A stretch of 64,000 bases of DNA from Variovorax paradoxus (GTDB taxonomy: Bacteria > Pseudomonadota > Gammaproteobacteria > Burkholderiales > Burkholderiaceae_C): the NCBI RefSeq assembly GCF_024734665.1, contig NZ_CP102931.1:4276001-4340000 (forward strand), read 5' to 3'. The notes beneath the pieces were generated by a model. That model was not told the DNA's origin, searched no databases, and saw only the letters and a list, made by a program, of their open reading frames with translations. The translations under genes were made by a program, and so were the position numbers. Below, in pieces: positions 9,098 to 18,431 of the stretch; the stretch's first letter is position 1; the number at the start of each line of letters is the position of its first letter.

Positions 9098-9910
9098 TCA
9101 GTCGCGTTCCGGAAAAGCTTCCTGGTTGAGGCCGCGAGTCAGCAGGCGCATACGGGCCCAGGCCGTGGCGATGTCCTGGTCGGCGCAGGCATCCAACTGC
9201 GCCCGGCACCCCGCCTCCTGCGCCGCATAGAGGTCATGACGCTTTCGCTCGATCACCAAGGCTTCCAGCAGTTCCCAGGGCGGCAGGCAAAGCGCCTCGC
9301 GACGCGGCAGCCCGGCGGCCATCAAAAGCCCCTGTGGATCGAAGTCGAAGAGTCCGAGAACGGGTCGTGTGTCACCGGCGACCAGGCGGCTGGCCGGACC
9401 TATCCGGAACCAGTCGGGCGCGCCGCGGAAAAGGACGAGCGCCCTTCTCCGTCTCCCGCCTTCAAGGAGGTAGGGCTGCAGCCACGCATAGCGATGAACC
9501 CGCTGCATTGACTCTAGGTTCTCGCACACCACCAGCACCTCGTAGGGCAACGCCAGTGCGTCGCGCCACTTCATGGCGAGGAAACTGCCTTCGGGGGTGG
9601 CAATGCCCGGCACCCCGATCGCAACCACCGCGACCAGGCCTTCGGTCACCGGCGCTGCAAAGGCTTTTTCAGAGCCAGCATCGTTAGCGTCGGAGCGTTG
9701 CCGCCCGACTGCTGGCGCCTCGACCGAGTACCCAGCGTTGCGCAACTTCGTCTCGGCCTTGATGAAATCCGCTTCCTCGTAGAGGACCGCGCGCCCGCGA
9801 ACCCGCCCTAAATCCTGCGTGTCCGCCATTTCCTTGGCAATCGCAGAGCTCAGCTTGGGCGACCGGTTGGCCACCAGGTTTCGCATGAAGGAGTAGTGGG
9901 CGGGTGTCAT
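9098..9910 (-). CDS. JetD/MksG-like TOPRIM nuclease subunit of Wadjet-like system
   Basis: The last gene of a four-gene condensin operon, 270 residues, overlapping the kleisin-like gene by four bases. The C-terminal half looks like a TOPRIM domain: an acidic residue in YEVLVVCENLESM (E130) and a DxD in VLGLFDFDPQGL (D189, D191), like the DxD of JetD/MksG nucleases that cut plasmid DNA. The N-terminal 90 residues look like a small helical/winged-helix arm. It is notably shorter than the roughly 400 residues I recall for type I JetD, so the N-terminal DNA-binding arm is reduced. The family call rests on context and motif and has not been searched. Confidence 0.72.
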   Translation of the reverse strand: MTPAHYSFMRNLVANRSPKLSSAIAKEMADTQDLGRVRGRAVLYEEADFIKAETKLRNAGYSVEAPAVGRQRSDANDAGSEKAFAAPVTEGLVAVVAIGVPGIATPEGSFLAMKWRDALALPYEVLVVCENLESMQRVHRYAWLQPYLLEGGRRRRALVLFRGAPDWFRIGPASRLVAGDTRPVLGLFDFDPQGLLMAAGLPRREALCLPPWELLEALVIERKRHDLYAAQEAGCRAQLDACADQDIATAWARMRLLTRGLNQEAFPERD

Positions 9911-11271
9911 GGGGCTGGGATTGCCTCGACAGGAGCCGCCGTAGGCGACTGGCGCTGGGCTTTCCCGACCTGGCGCCCGAGCGTGCGCTTGAAGAGCGCG
10001 ATAGCGTCCGGCGTGGGCGCCACCAACGCGTCGCTGAAGGTGTGGCGGAACCGCTCACCTGGTGCAGCAGGATCGGCAACCAGCACCACCCGGAACTTGT
10101 ACGGGCGCAATGCCGACGCCGCGAAAGCGAGCCAGAGCGCCGGCGCCATCGAGCGTGCCGCGGCGTCGCCGGCGCGCCACTCCATCACCGACAAGGACTT
10201 GGCCCCTTCGGTCTTGGCGTGTGCGATCGCTGTAGCCGCCAAGCGGGCGAGAGATCGCATCGCGGGCGTCTCGGGGGCGCTGCGCGCTGGCTTGGGGTCC
10301 GCGCGCTTGATGCGCGGCGCCTCCTCCGCCGGCGGCGCTGCCACGGGCGCCTTCGGGAGCGAATGCACCTCGTCGCGCATGAGCTCCTTCATGCTGCGAT
10401 CGTCGTCCTGCGGATCCATGTGGATGCGCAGCGGCGGGATGGGTGCGCCGACGAAGGGCTTGGACAGCAGAAAGGCCGGCAGGTCCTCGGACAGGGCCGG
10501 CTCTTCGATCCCTCGCCAGGCGGGGTTCTGGCGCAGCAGCATGGCCGTGCGCGCGAGCAGCACGTTCTTACGCTCGATCTCGCGCATGCTGAAGAGCTCG
10601 CGCCGGATCTGGCTCTGGTATTGCGAAAGTGTCTGCGTCCAACGGGGCAACTGCCCCTGGATCGTGTTGCGCAGCATGGCGGCCAGAGCCTGCAGCCCCC
10701 GCTCGCGCGCCTCGCCCTCTACGCGCCCCACCGCGCGGCTCAGGCGCGCGAGGTCGTTGCTCATGAGCTCGCTCTGGCGCTGGTAGTAGCGGTTCTGGCT
10801 GCTCTTGGCGGCGAGCGACGTGACGTTGCCGAAGCGCGTGCTCAGAAGGAGACCCAGCAGGCGCAGGTTACGCTCCACCATGTCCGAGATGTCGAAGGCA
10901 TCCTGCTCGATCTGCCCGGCCGCCTCGTCGGCCTGCTTGAAGTCGCCGGCGGCGCGCAGATCATCCAGCTCGTTCCAGACCATCGGGATCTGCTCAACCA
11001 GCTGACCGATGCCCGTGAGGCTTTGGTAGGCCGGATGGATCTGCAAGACGTCGTTGGCGAACTCGCGTAGGCGGCTATGGAGCCGGTATCCGCGCTCGCC
11101 GGCGGGGCGAAGGACGTTGAGCTCACGCAACGAGCGGATGGCCGGGTCGGTGGCCGCGACCTCTCCGTCCACGCCTACAAGCTCCCGCAGCGCCACCTCC
11201 ACCACGTCGACGTGCCGACTGAGGGCCGCGAAGACCGGCTTGAGCGGCGAACTCCGGTTGGGATTGCTCAT
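9907..11271 (-). CDS. JetA/MukF-like kleisin subunit of Wadjet-like system
   Basis: A 454-residue protein between the MukE-like and nuclease genes, with four-base overlaps on both sides. The N-terminal 90 residues have winged-helix character (NPNRSSPLKPVFAALSRHVD, GYRLHSRLREFANDVL). A long helical region follows (about 95-270), then a proline/alanine-rich linker (about 310-345) and a compact C-terminal domain. This layout matches MukF/JetA kleisins, which bridge the SMC head and neck. Its partners are the MukE-like and SMC-like proteins encoded just upstream. The exact Wadjet subtype is not resolved from sequence alone. Confidence 0.72.
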   Translation of the reverse strand: MSNPNRSSPLKPVFAALSRHVDVVEVALRELVGVDGEVAATDPAIRSLRELNVLRPAGERGYRLHSRLREFANDVLQIHPAYQSLTGIGQLVEQIPMVWNELDDLRAAGDFKQADEAAGQIEQDAFDISDMVERNLRLLGLLLSTRFGNVTSLAAKSSQNRYYQRQSELMSNDLARLSRAVGRVEGEARERGLQALAAMLRNTIQGQLPRWTQTLSQYQSQIRRELFSMREIERKNVLLARTAMLLRQNPAWRGIEEPALSEDLPAFLLSKPFVGAPIPPLRIHMDPQDDDRSMKELMRDEVHSLPKAPVAAPPAEEAPRIKRADPKPARSAPETPAMRSLARLAATAIAHAKTEGAKSLSVMEWRAGDAAARSMAPALWLAFAASALRPYKFRVVLVADPAAPGERFRHTFSDALVAPTPDAIALFKRTLGRQVGKAQRQSPTAAPVEAIPAP

Positions 11272-11906
11272 TCCTTGCCAGCCTCCGGCAGGCGCATCTG
11301 CTCCTGGTCCACCACCGAGGCGTCGCTGATCAGTTCAGTGTTCTCCGCGATCACATCGAGCACGGCGTATAGGAACTCGATCTTGCCGGTGAGCTTGTAG
11401 CCACGGCTGTCGTTCGGCACGGGAACGGCATAGCGCTCCTTGACCAGGAACTCCAGCATGCGCGACATCCGGTCATTGCTGCTCGCGTCCAGGCGTAGGC
11501 CCGACAGCGCCAGCTCCATCACCTGCTGCTCGAGCGCCGGCGTGAGACGCACGCGCTCGGCCAGCTCCGACTCCCAGAGCGTGAGTCCCGGCTGCAGGTG
11601 CGCGTCCTGTCCTTGGGCTTGCCGAATGGCCTCCAGCACGGGAACGACTGGAGAGAGCGTTGCGCGCACATTGCGCAGCGAGTCACGGACAGCCGAGCGC
11701 GCTTCGGCATCGGCCACCTCGGGCGCCAGGAAGAAGGCGCCCTCCTCGCTCAGACGCACCAGGCGCAAGCCCAGCTGCCCCACCCAGGCCTCGGCGGCCG
11801 CGCGGTGCTCTTCCTCGATCAACATGTCGTAGCTGGCCGGATGGGCGACGGGGCAAATGAACTCGCCCGCCAGCAGGGATTTAAGGGTGCTTGCCAGCTT
11901 GCTCAT
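11268..11906 (-). CDS. JetB/MukE-like subunit of Wadjet-like system
   Basis: A 212-residue protein overlapping the SMC gene upstream and the kleisin gene downstream by four bases each. It has the size and tandem winged-helix character of MukE/JetB proteins: ESELAERVRLTPALEQQVME, SNDRMSRMLEFLVKERYAVP, then a wing-like SRGYKLTGKIEFLYAVLDVI. JetB/MukE dimers bind the kleisin linker and regulate the ATPase. No catalytic motif is expected or seen. The assignment is mainly by position, size and fold pattern. Confidence 0.7.
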   Translation of the reverse strand: MSKLASTLKSLLAGEFICPVAHPASYDMLIEEEHRAAAEAWVGQLGLRLVRLSEEGAFFLAPEVADAEARSAVRDSLRNVRATLSPVVPVLEAIRQAQGQDAHLQPGLTLWESELAERVRLTPALEQQVMELALSGLRLDASSNDRMSRMLEFLVKERYAVPVPNDSRGYKLTGKIEFLYAVLDVIAENTELISDASVVDQEQMRLPEAGKE

Positions 11907-14900
11907 TGCACGGTCTCCTCAGCTTCCAGGTCGATCTCCTCGTCGTCAGCATTTGACTTGACGAGCGAGCCGTCGTCCTCAAAGAGATGCGCGCTGGCAA
12001 AGAGGGCTCCCAGCGCCGGGTCGATGCTTGGCGCCGCGCACACGGCTGTGACGTTCTGGTGCGTGAGCGCATCCAGGTACTGCAGCATGTTGCTAGGGCT
12101 GACGCGCCCCACCTCGTCGAGCACCCAGGTCATGCCCACCGGCGAGCGTGGCCCCCGAACGATGCCCAGGAACCCGAGCAGGAACATCATGGTGATCAGC
12201 ACCGTCAAGCCCGTGGACGACAGGCCCTGCATGGACCGGTCGTTGTCGATTTTGATGGGTCTGCCCATCTCCTCGAGCTCGAATGCTAGGCGCACGTGCT
12301 CGTCGAGGTCGACGCTCAGCGTACCGGTGTCGGGGATCTGGTCGCGGAAGGAGCGAACAAGGGCGACTTCCTCTTCGGAGGGCAGCTGCGGATTTGCTGC
12401 AAGCGCCGTGCGGTGGGAGCTCAGGCGCGAGAGGCTCACGTCCCGCATCTCGCGCAGCGCCTTCAGCGCCGGACTCGAGGTGGCGCTCGACGAGATCTTG
12501 ATCTGCAGGTTGTTGAACCGCTTGAACCCGGTCGCCTGGTCCAGTGCGCGCTGGAACTGTCGGTTGAGCTCGTCCACCCGCGACTCGAAGTTGGCGATGT
12601 GGTTGACGAAGGACTCTGCCGCGGCGAAGTAGCCGTCCATCTCGTGGCGCAGGGCAATGTGGTACTGCCGGTGCGTGAGCGGCTCGAACCAATCGCAGAC
12701 GGCCCGGCCCCAGTCGACCGCCCGCTCATGTGGCAGGTAGGCATCCCCCATGCCGTCTTGCTCACGCTGCTGCACGAGTGCGTTGTGGGCGGCCTGGACG
12801 CCGTCCAACCACTGTGAGATCGAGCTCTGCCGTTCGCGCATCCGCGAGCACAAGTCGCGCGTGACGCTTTCCAGACGCTGGGTCGCGGTCCCGAGTATGT
12901 CCAGGCGGGTCTTGGTGGTGGTGCTGAGGGTGTAGTAGGCGTCGTCCCCCACGTGCGCCGGCCCCTGCAGCCGGTACGGCGCGAGCTGCTGTGTACGCAG
13001 GCGCCGAAGGTTGTCCAGTTCCTCCTGGTTGGCGTTTCGGGAAGAGCGCGCCTTCGCCTCTGCGGTCGTGAGCGCCGCACGCTTCTCCGTCAAGCCCTTC
13101 TCGAACTTGGTCTTCTCGTCGGCCGCGGCTTCGGCGCGCCGGCGAAGCTCCTGCGCCCGGGCTTCTCGCTCGGGCTTGAGCGGCAACAGCTCCAGCTCGA
13201 ACTTGCGCCAGGCCGCGACGTTGTGTGCATTCTGCGCGATGGCCACAAGCTTGGCGTCCAGAGCTCCGATCCGTTCGTTCAGCACCTGCACTTTGGCCGG
13301 GTCTACGCCCAGGCCCTCCAGGGCCCGGTCATGTGCCTCCTGGGCCTTAACACGCTGTTCCTTGTCGCCGGTGTCCGCAGCGCCAGCCTCCACGGTGAGC
13401 TGCGCAAGTGCCTCGTCGCGCTGGGCCCTGAGCTTGCCGATCCGCTCGTCGAACTGGCGCAGCACAGAGCCGCGGCGCGCCTGCTCGTCCTTCGTCAGCG
13501 TGTTGAATTCGCTGGTGAGCGCTGACACGGCCAAGCGGAGCTTGGCTGCCTCCTCAGCGTGGCCCTTGCGCACGCGCTCCAGCTCGAGTGCGACGTGCTT
13601 TTTCGCGCGATCCACCGCCTCTGCTGTGTCGACCTGATTCGTCGTAGCGCGATTGAGCTCGTGCTCGCCAGTCTGGAGCGCCTTGCGGGCGGCATCCAGA
13701 TCGGCCTGCGCCTTCTTGGCCGCGGTGTGAGCCTCCTTGTGCCGGGCTCGGATGCTTTCCAGGTTGTCGGCCGACGCGGCGATGCGAGCACGCGCACCGT
13801 CCTGCGTCGCCCACTGGGGCAACTCGATCGGCGCTACGTTCAACCGCAGAAGCCCGACGTCGACTTCCTCGCTTTCGTCGGCGTCCGGCCCATCCTGCTG
13901 CGTCAACTCGGCGGCGCGGAAGGCGCCATCCTCGAAGCGCGCGGTCAGGTCGGTGCGCAACAGCCGCTCGGGATCGAGCACCTTCGCCACGCCGGTCCAC
14001 AGCGCAGCCGGCTGTGCGCGCAGCGTGGCGAGGACGCTGCCCGCCGGCGGGTTGAGTTGCGCCTGCAGGACCTCGTGGTGCGCAGCCGCGTCTGCTAACT
14101 GAGCTTCCGCCTGGTTCAGGGCCTGCAGGGTCTGTGTCTGTAGCCCGTCGCCCGACCTCACCTCAAGGCGCGTGCGCTCCACATGCTGTTTGCGCTCCGA
14201 CAGAACCTGGTTGGCCTGCGCCAGCGACGCCTCGGCGCCGGCAAGGTGCTCTTGGGCTTCCTCGGGCGCCTCGGCCACGCGGGCTAGCGCCTCGTGGGAT
14301 CCGATGTCGCTTCGATGTTGTGCAATTAAGTCGTCGATTTCGATCAGACGGGGCGCCGCTGGTGCCGAATCGAACTCGGCAATCACGCCGTTCCGCTCCT
14401 CCTCCACCGCGGCGACCTGTGCCTCGCACTCACGGCTGGCGGTCTCACGCAGGGTCTGGATCTGTCCTTTTCGGGCCTGAAGGTCCCTTTCGAGGTTGGC
14501 CAGCGTCACCTGTAGGGCCTGCTGCGCATCGTTCGCGCGCTCGGTCAGGCTGTTGCGCTCGGTGGTGGCCACCTGCTTGTCATGGGTGTACTGGCCCTGC
14601 AGGGCGTGCTCCGCCACCATGCTCTTGACGCCGATGGAAGTGAAGTGCCGATCTTGTCCCTGGATCTCCTCCACGGCGGCTGTGGCGCTGGCGAGCTGGG
14701 TTTTGGACTCGCTGACCGCCCTGGCGTGCGTTGCGGCGCCCTCGGCGGCGGATTGCTCTAGATCGTTCATCGCGACGGTGAGCTTGCCGAGCTCGAGATC
14801 CAGTTGATCAAGAGTGGCGACGCGGCGATCGATGCTCAGGTCGCAGGCGGCGCGCAGCGACCCCAGGTCCAGGGCGATCTGCCCGACCTTGCCGGCCTGC

Positions 14901-15688
14901 TCTTCGATGACCTTCTTGCGCGCCGTGTCGTTGAGCACTTCCTGCGCATGCTTCACGTTGGCCAGCCAACTGTCGACGTCCTTGCGATCCTTGCGTAGCT
15001 GCCGCGCGTTGGAGTTGCGGGCGCCCTCAAAGGCCGAGTCGTTCAGCCGCTCAAGCACCAGATTCTGCAGGTCGCGGAACGTGATCTTCTCGGAAGTCAT
15101 GGCCACGGCAATCAGATCCAGGCCGAACAGGCTGGACGGGCCCAGAGAATGCCGAGCGGCCCAGGGGCGGAGGCTGCGTGCCTCCTTCGTGTGGCGATGC
15201 TCGTAGAGGATGACGCTGCGGTACTCGTGCAGCTCGAACCGCGGCGAAACCTCGATGTTCATGGCCTCGAGGCGATCCTTGAAGCGGTCGCGATCCACGA
15301 AGTCACCGTTCTCGTCGACGAAGTAACTCTCCTTGTAGCCGCCCTCGACGATCACGAACTCGGGCCGCTCGGCCCCTGGCTTGGCGAACATGACCGCCAG
15401 GCGCACATCATCTTCGGTCTCGCGCTCGTATTCGAACGCCACTGCGCTGCTTGGGCCGGGCAGTGTGTAGCCGATCAGGTGGTGCTTCTGGGTGCCCCGC
15501 AAGATGCGCTCGGGGCTTGCCCCGTAGAAGAGAGGAATCAGCCGCATGAAGCTGGACTTGCCAACGCCGTTTTCGCCGATCGCCATCGTGTGGGCGCGGA
15601 GATCGAGCAGCGCGATCTGCTGCGAAGCAGCGTTCGTGCTCGCATTGCGAATGTTGACGGCGAAGACTTTGCGAAGGCGATGGGGCAT
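11903..15688 (-). CDS. JetC/MukB-like SMC ATPase of Wadjet-like system
   Basis: A 1261-residue SMC-type ATPase and first gene of the operon. Walker A is GENGVGKS at residues 38-45. Near the C-terminus are an ABC-type signature region (GLSSTGLTVLITMMF) and Walker B with the catalytic acid in TWVLDEVGRVS (D1191, E1192). Between them are long charged heptad stretches (about 270-480 and 640-960) flanking a probable hinge. Such proteins form a loop-extruding motor with kleisin and MukE-like partners. With a TOPRIM subunit they cut circular plasmids (Wadjet) in bacteria where this has been tested. The ATG at 15688 puts the Walker A at the usual place. Confidence 0.8.
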   Translation of the reverse strand: MPHRLRKVFAVNIRNASTNAASQQIALLDLRAHTMAIGENGVGKSSFMRLIPLFYGASPERILRGTQKHHLIGYTLPGPSSAVAFEYERETEDDVRLAVMFAKPGAERPEFVIVEGGYKESYFVDENGDFVDRDRFKDRLEAMNIEVSPRFELHEYRSVILYEHRHTKEARSLRPWAARHSLGPSSLFGLDLIAVAMTSEKITFRDLQNLVLERLNDSAFEGARNSNARQLRKDRKDVDSWLANVKHAQEVLNDTARKKVIEEQAGKVGQIALDLGSLRAACDLSIDRRVATLDQLDLELGKLTVAMNDLEQSAAEGAATHARAVSESKTQLASATAAVEEIQGQDRHFTSIGVKSMVAEHALQGQYTHDKQVATTERNSLTERANDAQQALQVTLANLERDLQARKGQIQTLRETASRECEAQVAAVEEERNGVIAEFDSAPAAPRLIEIDDLIAQHRSDIGSHEALARVAEAPEEAQEHLAGAEASLAQANQVLSERKQHVERTRLEVRSGDGLQTQTLQALNQAEAQLADAAAHHEVLQAQLNPPAGSVLATLRAQPAALWTGVAKVLDPERLLRTDLTARFEDGAFRAAELTQQDGPDADESEEVDVGLLRLNVAPIELPQWATQDGARARIAASADNLESIRARHKEAHTAAKKAQADLDAARKALQTGEHELNRATTNQVDTAEAVDRAKKHVALELERVRKGHAEEAAKLRLAVSALTSEFNTLTKDEQARRGSVLRQFDERIGKLRAQRDEALAQLTVEAGAADTGDKEQRVKAQEAHDRALEGLGVDPAKVQVLNERIGALDAKLVAIAQNAHNVAAWRKFELELLPLKPEREARAQELRRRAEAAADEKTKFEKGLTEKRAALTTAEAKARSSRNANQEELDNLRRLRTQQLAPYRLQGPAHVGDDAYYTLSTTTKTRLDILGTATQRLESVTRDLCSRMRERQSSISQWLDGVQAAHNALVQQREQDGMGDAYLPHERAVDWGRAVCDWFEPLTHRQYHIALRHEMDGYFAAAESFVNHIANFESRVDELNRQFQRALDQATGFKRFNNLQIKISSSATSSPALKALREMRDVSLSRLSSHRTALAANPQLPSEEEVALVRSFRDQIPDTGTLSVDLDEHVRLAFELEEMGRPIKIDNDRSMQGLSSTGLTVLITMMFLLGFLGIVRGPRSPVGMTWVLDEVGRVSPSNMLQYLDALTHQNVTAVCAAPSIDPALGALFASAHLFEDDGSLVKSNADDEEIDLEAEETVQ

Positions 15689-16453
15689 AGAAGGGTCCGT
15701 TTTCGGCCCCTAGAGTAGCTGAAAGCCACGGGCATCAAATGCCACTCGTATGCAATTGGCAAAGAAAGCAGAAATGGCGGTATTGGTCAATTCCTGCATT
15801 GTGCTAACTGATTGCTGGTCTCCCCCAACCTTGGACTTTTAGCTCGCCTCCTGGGAAGGCGAATCGGTGCGCGGATCTGCCCCGATAAATGCTGCCCACC
15901 GACCCTGGGTGCACTCAGCACTCCACGCCCTATTCCAAAGTCAGAGTATTCGGTAACTCCGAGTGACGAAAGATCAGAGCGCGAAAGGTTCGTGCCCGAA
16001 GGCCCAGAAAGCGGATTACCTACCCCGTCGAAGCGTCTTGAATCAACCCACCTTTTGCCAACCCTGAGGTGGGTCGACCAACCTTCGATAACTATAGGCA
16101 CTAGAACACCGTTTTATCGACGGTTGGTGCATTCTCACATCTCAACCCGCGATAGCGAAAGTCACGAGCCCCCGTGTCGTCTGCTGGCCAGGCGCCCGCA
16201 CTCTACTCACGACAAGCAGACGCTTGCCAAGAGTAGGTCTGACTTGCAGGTCGGGCCAACACTGGGTTGCCGACAAGCGCTTGCATAGTCAATCTCCCTC
16301 GCTCCCGTGTTTATGGGATGCCGATGGGTCAGATTCCCTCTACAAATGATTCCATTAGCACCCACTTGTGCTCACGCGAGCATGCTGATCGACCTTTCGA
16401 TGCATCTCGTCGACAGCCCGCGCCAATCTCAGCCCATTCTCCGAGATTAACGA
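15689..16453. other. 765-base non-coding gap with inverted repeats
   Basis: No convincing gene is seen between the condensin operon (leftward) and the first HNH gene (rightward); it must hold the promoters of both. Two strong inverted repeats are visible. ACCCACCT/AGGTGGGT lies at 16046-16053 and 16067-16074. A 14-base pair with one mismatch, CCAACC(T/G)TCGATAA, lies at 16078-16091 and 16114-16127. A 158-codon open frame at 15812-16288 has no protein-like features. Confidence 0.5.
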
Positions 16454-17278
16454 ATGTCGAACATTAATCAAACCGAGCGCGCTCGGCTCGCATGGGCAGT
16501 TCTGGCCGACGTAGCCAAGCATCGCGGCACCATCACTTACGGAGGACTGGGGAGCCGCATCGGGGTTCACCATCGAGCCATTCGATATGTCCTGGGGCCG
16601 ATACAAGACTATTGCATGGAGTCCAGACTACCTCCACTTACGATTCTCGTTGTCAATGGCTCAGGTAGACCCGGGACTGGATTCATTGCTCACGATACCA
16701 ATGATCTTGAAGGTGGACTCGAATCGGTTTGGAACTACCCATGGTCAACGATCGAGAATCCTTTCGACTTTGCTGCTGAGGGCATCTCATACGATCAACT
16801 GGTCACGTTGCTCACAAACGAGCCGGACACTTCGGGCGAGATCTACCAAAAAGTGAAGTCTCGTGGCATCCAACAGATACTCTTCAGAGATGCGGTTAGA
16901 AAAGCATATTCGATGCGATGTGCGTTCTACGGTGTGTCATTTCCAGATGCGCTAGATGCATGCCACATCGTGCCTTGGGCATACGCAACGCCGCAACAAC
17001 GAATGGATGTTCGCAACGGGCTCTTGTTGAATCCGCTGCACCACCGCCTATTTGATAAGGCATACATGACGATAACTGCGGACTATAAGATCGTTTACTA
17101 CGATCCGCAGAGCAAAGACGGTGCTTACACTGTCACGGAAACCGCACTGACGGTTGCGCTGCACAACATGGCAATGAATGCTCCTCGACTTCAAAAACAT
17201 CGCCCTCTCGCCGAAAACATCACTCTTCACAACAAGCTGGTCGGTTGGCAATTTGAGAAATCAACAATCTCGCGGTAG
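16454..17278 (+). CDS. HNH endonuclease domain protein
   Basis: A 274-residue protein with a C-terminal HNH_2-type nuclease domain, about residues 140-215: YSMRCAFYGVSFPDALDACH, IVPWA, DVRNGLLLNPLHHRLFDKAY. The catalytic pattern is DACHIVPW ... RNGLLLNPLHHRLFD. One zinc-type cysteine position normally found as CxxTG is CAFYG here. The N-terminal 80 residues (TYGGLGSRIGVHHRAIRYVL, PPLTILVVNGSGRPGTG) resemble a winged-helix/MGMT-like DNA-binding domain. Proteins of this layout are usually filed as putative restriction endonucleases in defence islands. The ATG at 16454 is the only sensible start. A second HNH gene follows 85 bases downstream. Confidence 0.82.
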   Translation: MSNINQTERARLAWAVLADVAKHRGTITYGGLGSRIGVHHRAIRYVLGPIQDYCMESRLPPLTILVVNGSGRPGTGFIAHDTNDLEGGLESVWNYPWSTIENPFDFAAEGISYDQLVTLLTNEPDTSGEIYQKVKSRGIQQILFRDAVRKAYSMRCAFYGVSFPDALDACHIVPWAYATPQQRMDVRNGLLLNPLHHRLFDKAYMTITADYKIVYYDPQSKDGAYTVTETALTVALHNMAMNAPRLQKHRPLAENITLHNKLVGWQFEKSTISR

Positions 17279-17363
17279 TTACCTTCTATCTGCTAGCTGG
17301 CATCGGCGCCCCCTTCAGAATCGACTCTCCGGAAATTCGCTCTTCATAAAGAAAAGCGCCAAA

Positions 17364-18251
17364 ATGAAAAACCCACTAGAGCCGAAACTTGAGAAGCTCA
17401 TCTGGAAGCTGTCCCGACTGAAGCACGCCGTTGTTGTTACTCAAAACAAGAACATGCCGGCGTCTGGGAACTTCTTCGCGACAAGAGGGCCGCACAACAT
17501 TTACCACAACGGCTTCTGGATTTCTCGTCCTCCGGAGGCGGACGCGGTTTCAGCTGGCGTCCACTTTCAGAAATCACCCGAAGATAAGCCGAACCTGGTC
17601 TGGCATGGAGATTGGCTCGAACCAGAACAAGAAGAAGGCAGCCGGCGTTGGATATTTCGCCTTTCGCAAGTTTGCGGCCCATACGAGACCTACCGCTCAT
17701 TCGAGGATCTGTTCGGCGTACGCGCCCAACCGTCCTTCGTGTACATGCGAAAACGACCCTCGGCAAGACTCGCAGCAATGGAAAGTGCGTCAGACCGAGT
17801 CCGCACCCAACTCGAGGCACTGCTCCACAAGCTAGCGAAAGTCCCTCTTACCGGTGACGAGATAACAGTACTCGCCAAGCGACGGCTCGGCCACGGTGCG
17901 CTGAGAGACGCCGTGCATGCGCTCTTTGGCAGCACGTGCTGCCTCACTGGCATCACCACCCACAGCCTCCTAGTCTGTTCTCACATCAAACCCTGGTCTG
18001 CATGCCGTCCGCACGAGAAGGTCTCACATCACAACACACTCCTACTGGCAGCAAACTGGGACGCCGCGTTCGACAAGCGCCTCATCAGCTTCAGTGACGA
18101 TGGCATAGTCATCAAGTCCAACGCAATCCAACCTTGTGACGCCGCACACCTCGGCTTAGACCTCGCCCTCCGACTTCCAGCCTATCTCCTTACCGATGAG
18201 CGCCGCCAGTTTCTAAGGCACCACCGTGCTCGACTTGTCCAGCGCGAGTAG
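17364..18251 (+). CDS. HNH endonuclease domain protein
   Basis: A 295-residue protein from the ATG at 17364; the frame opens earlier at 17178 but that overlaps the preceding gene. The C-terminal 110 residues are an HNH_2 domain (FGSTCCLTGITTHSLLVCSH, IKPWSAC, HHNTLLLAANWDAAFDKRL). Key pattern elements are CCLTG, CSHIKPW and the final NWDAAFD. The N-terminal 180 residues are not recognised. The same-strand position behind another HNH gene suggests joint function or serial acquisition of nuclease cargo. The target and any modification partner are unknown; no methyltransferase specific for DNA is next to it. Confidence 0.82.
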   Translation: MKNPLEPKLEKLIWKLSRLKHAVVVTQNKNMPASGNFFATRGPHNIYHNGFWISRPPEADAVSAGVHFQKSPEDKPNLVWHGDWLEPEQEEGSRRWIFRLSQVCGPYETYRSFEDLFGVRAQPSFVYMRKRPSARLAAMESASDRVRTQLEALLHKLAKVPLTGDEITVLAKRRLGHGALRDAVHALFGSTCCLTGITTHSLLVCSHIKPWSACRPHEKVSHHNTLLLAANWDAAFDKRLISFSDDGIVIKSNAIQPCDAAHLGLDLALRLPAYLLTDERRQFLRHHRARLVQRE

Positions 18252-18431
18252 TCGTGCCGGTGCCAGTTCAGTAGATGACCGTCAACTCACGAGAACCCCC
18301 TATTGCCGTCGGTTGGACGCGCGGGGATTTGGATTGAAATCGGCTCAACGCGGCTGCTGGAGCGCACGCATGACGTTTGCAACACAGGCTTCAATTTTTC
18401 TCAAGCACAGCCACCCAACGGCCAACAAGCA

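Noticed and set aside
15812..16288. 158-codon frame in the condensin/HNH gap
   Set aside because: Composition and lack of any pattern; inverted repeats lie inside it.
16454..18251. HNH genes as a restriction-modification pair
   Set aside because: No DNA methyltransferase gene beside them; the methyltransferase at 19366 is of the guanidino type.
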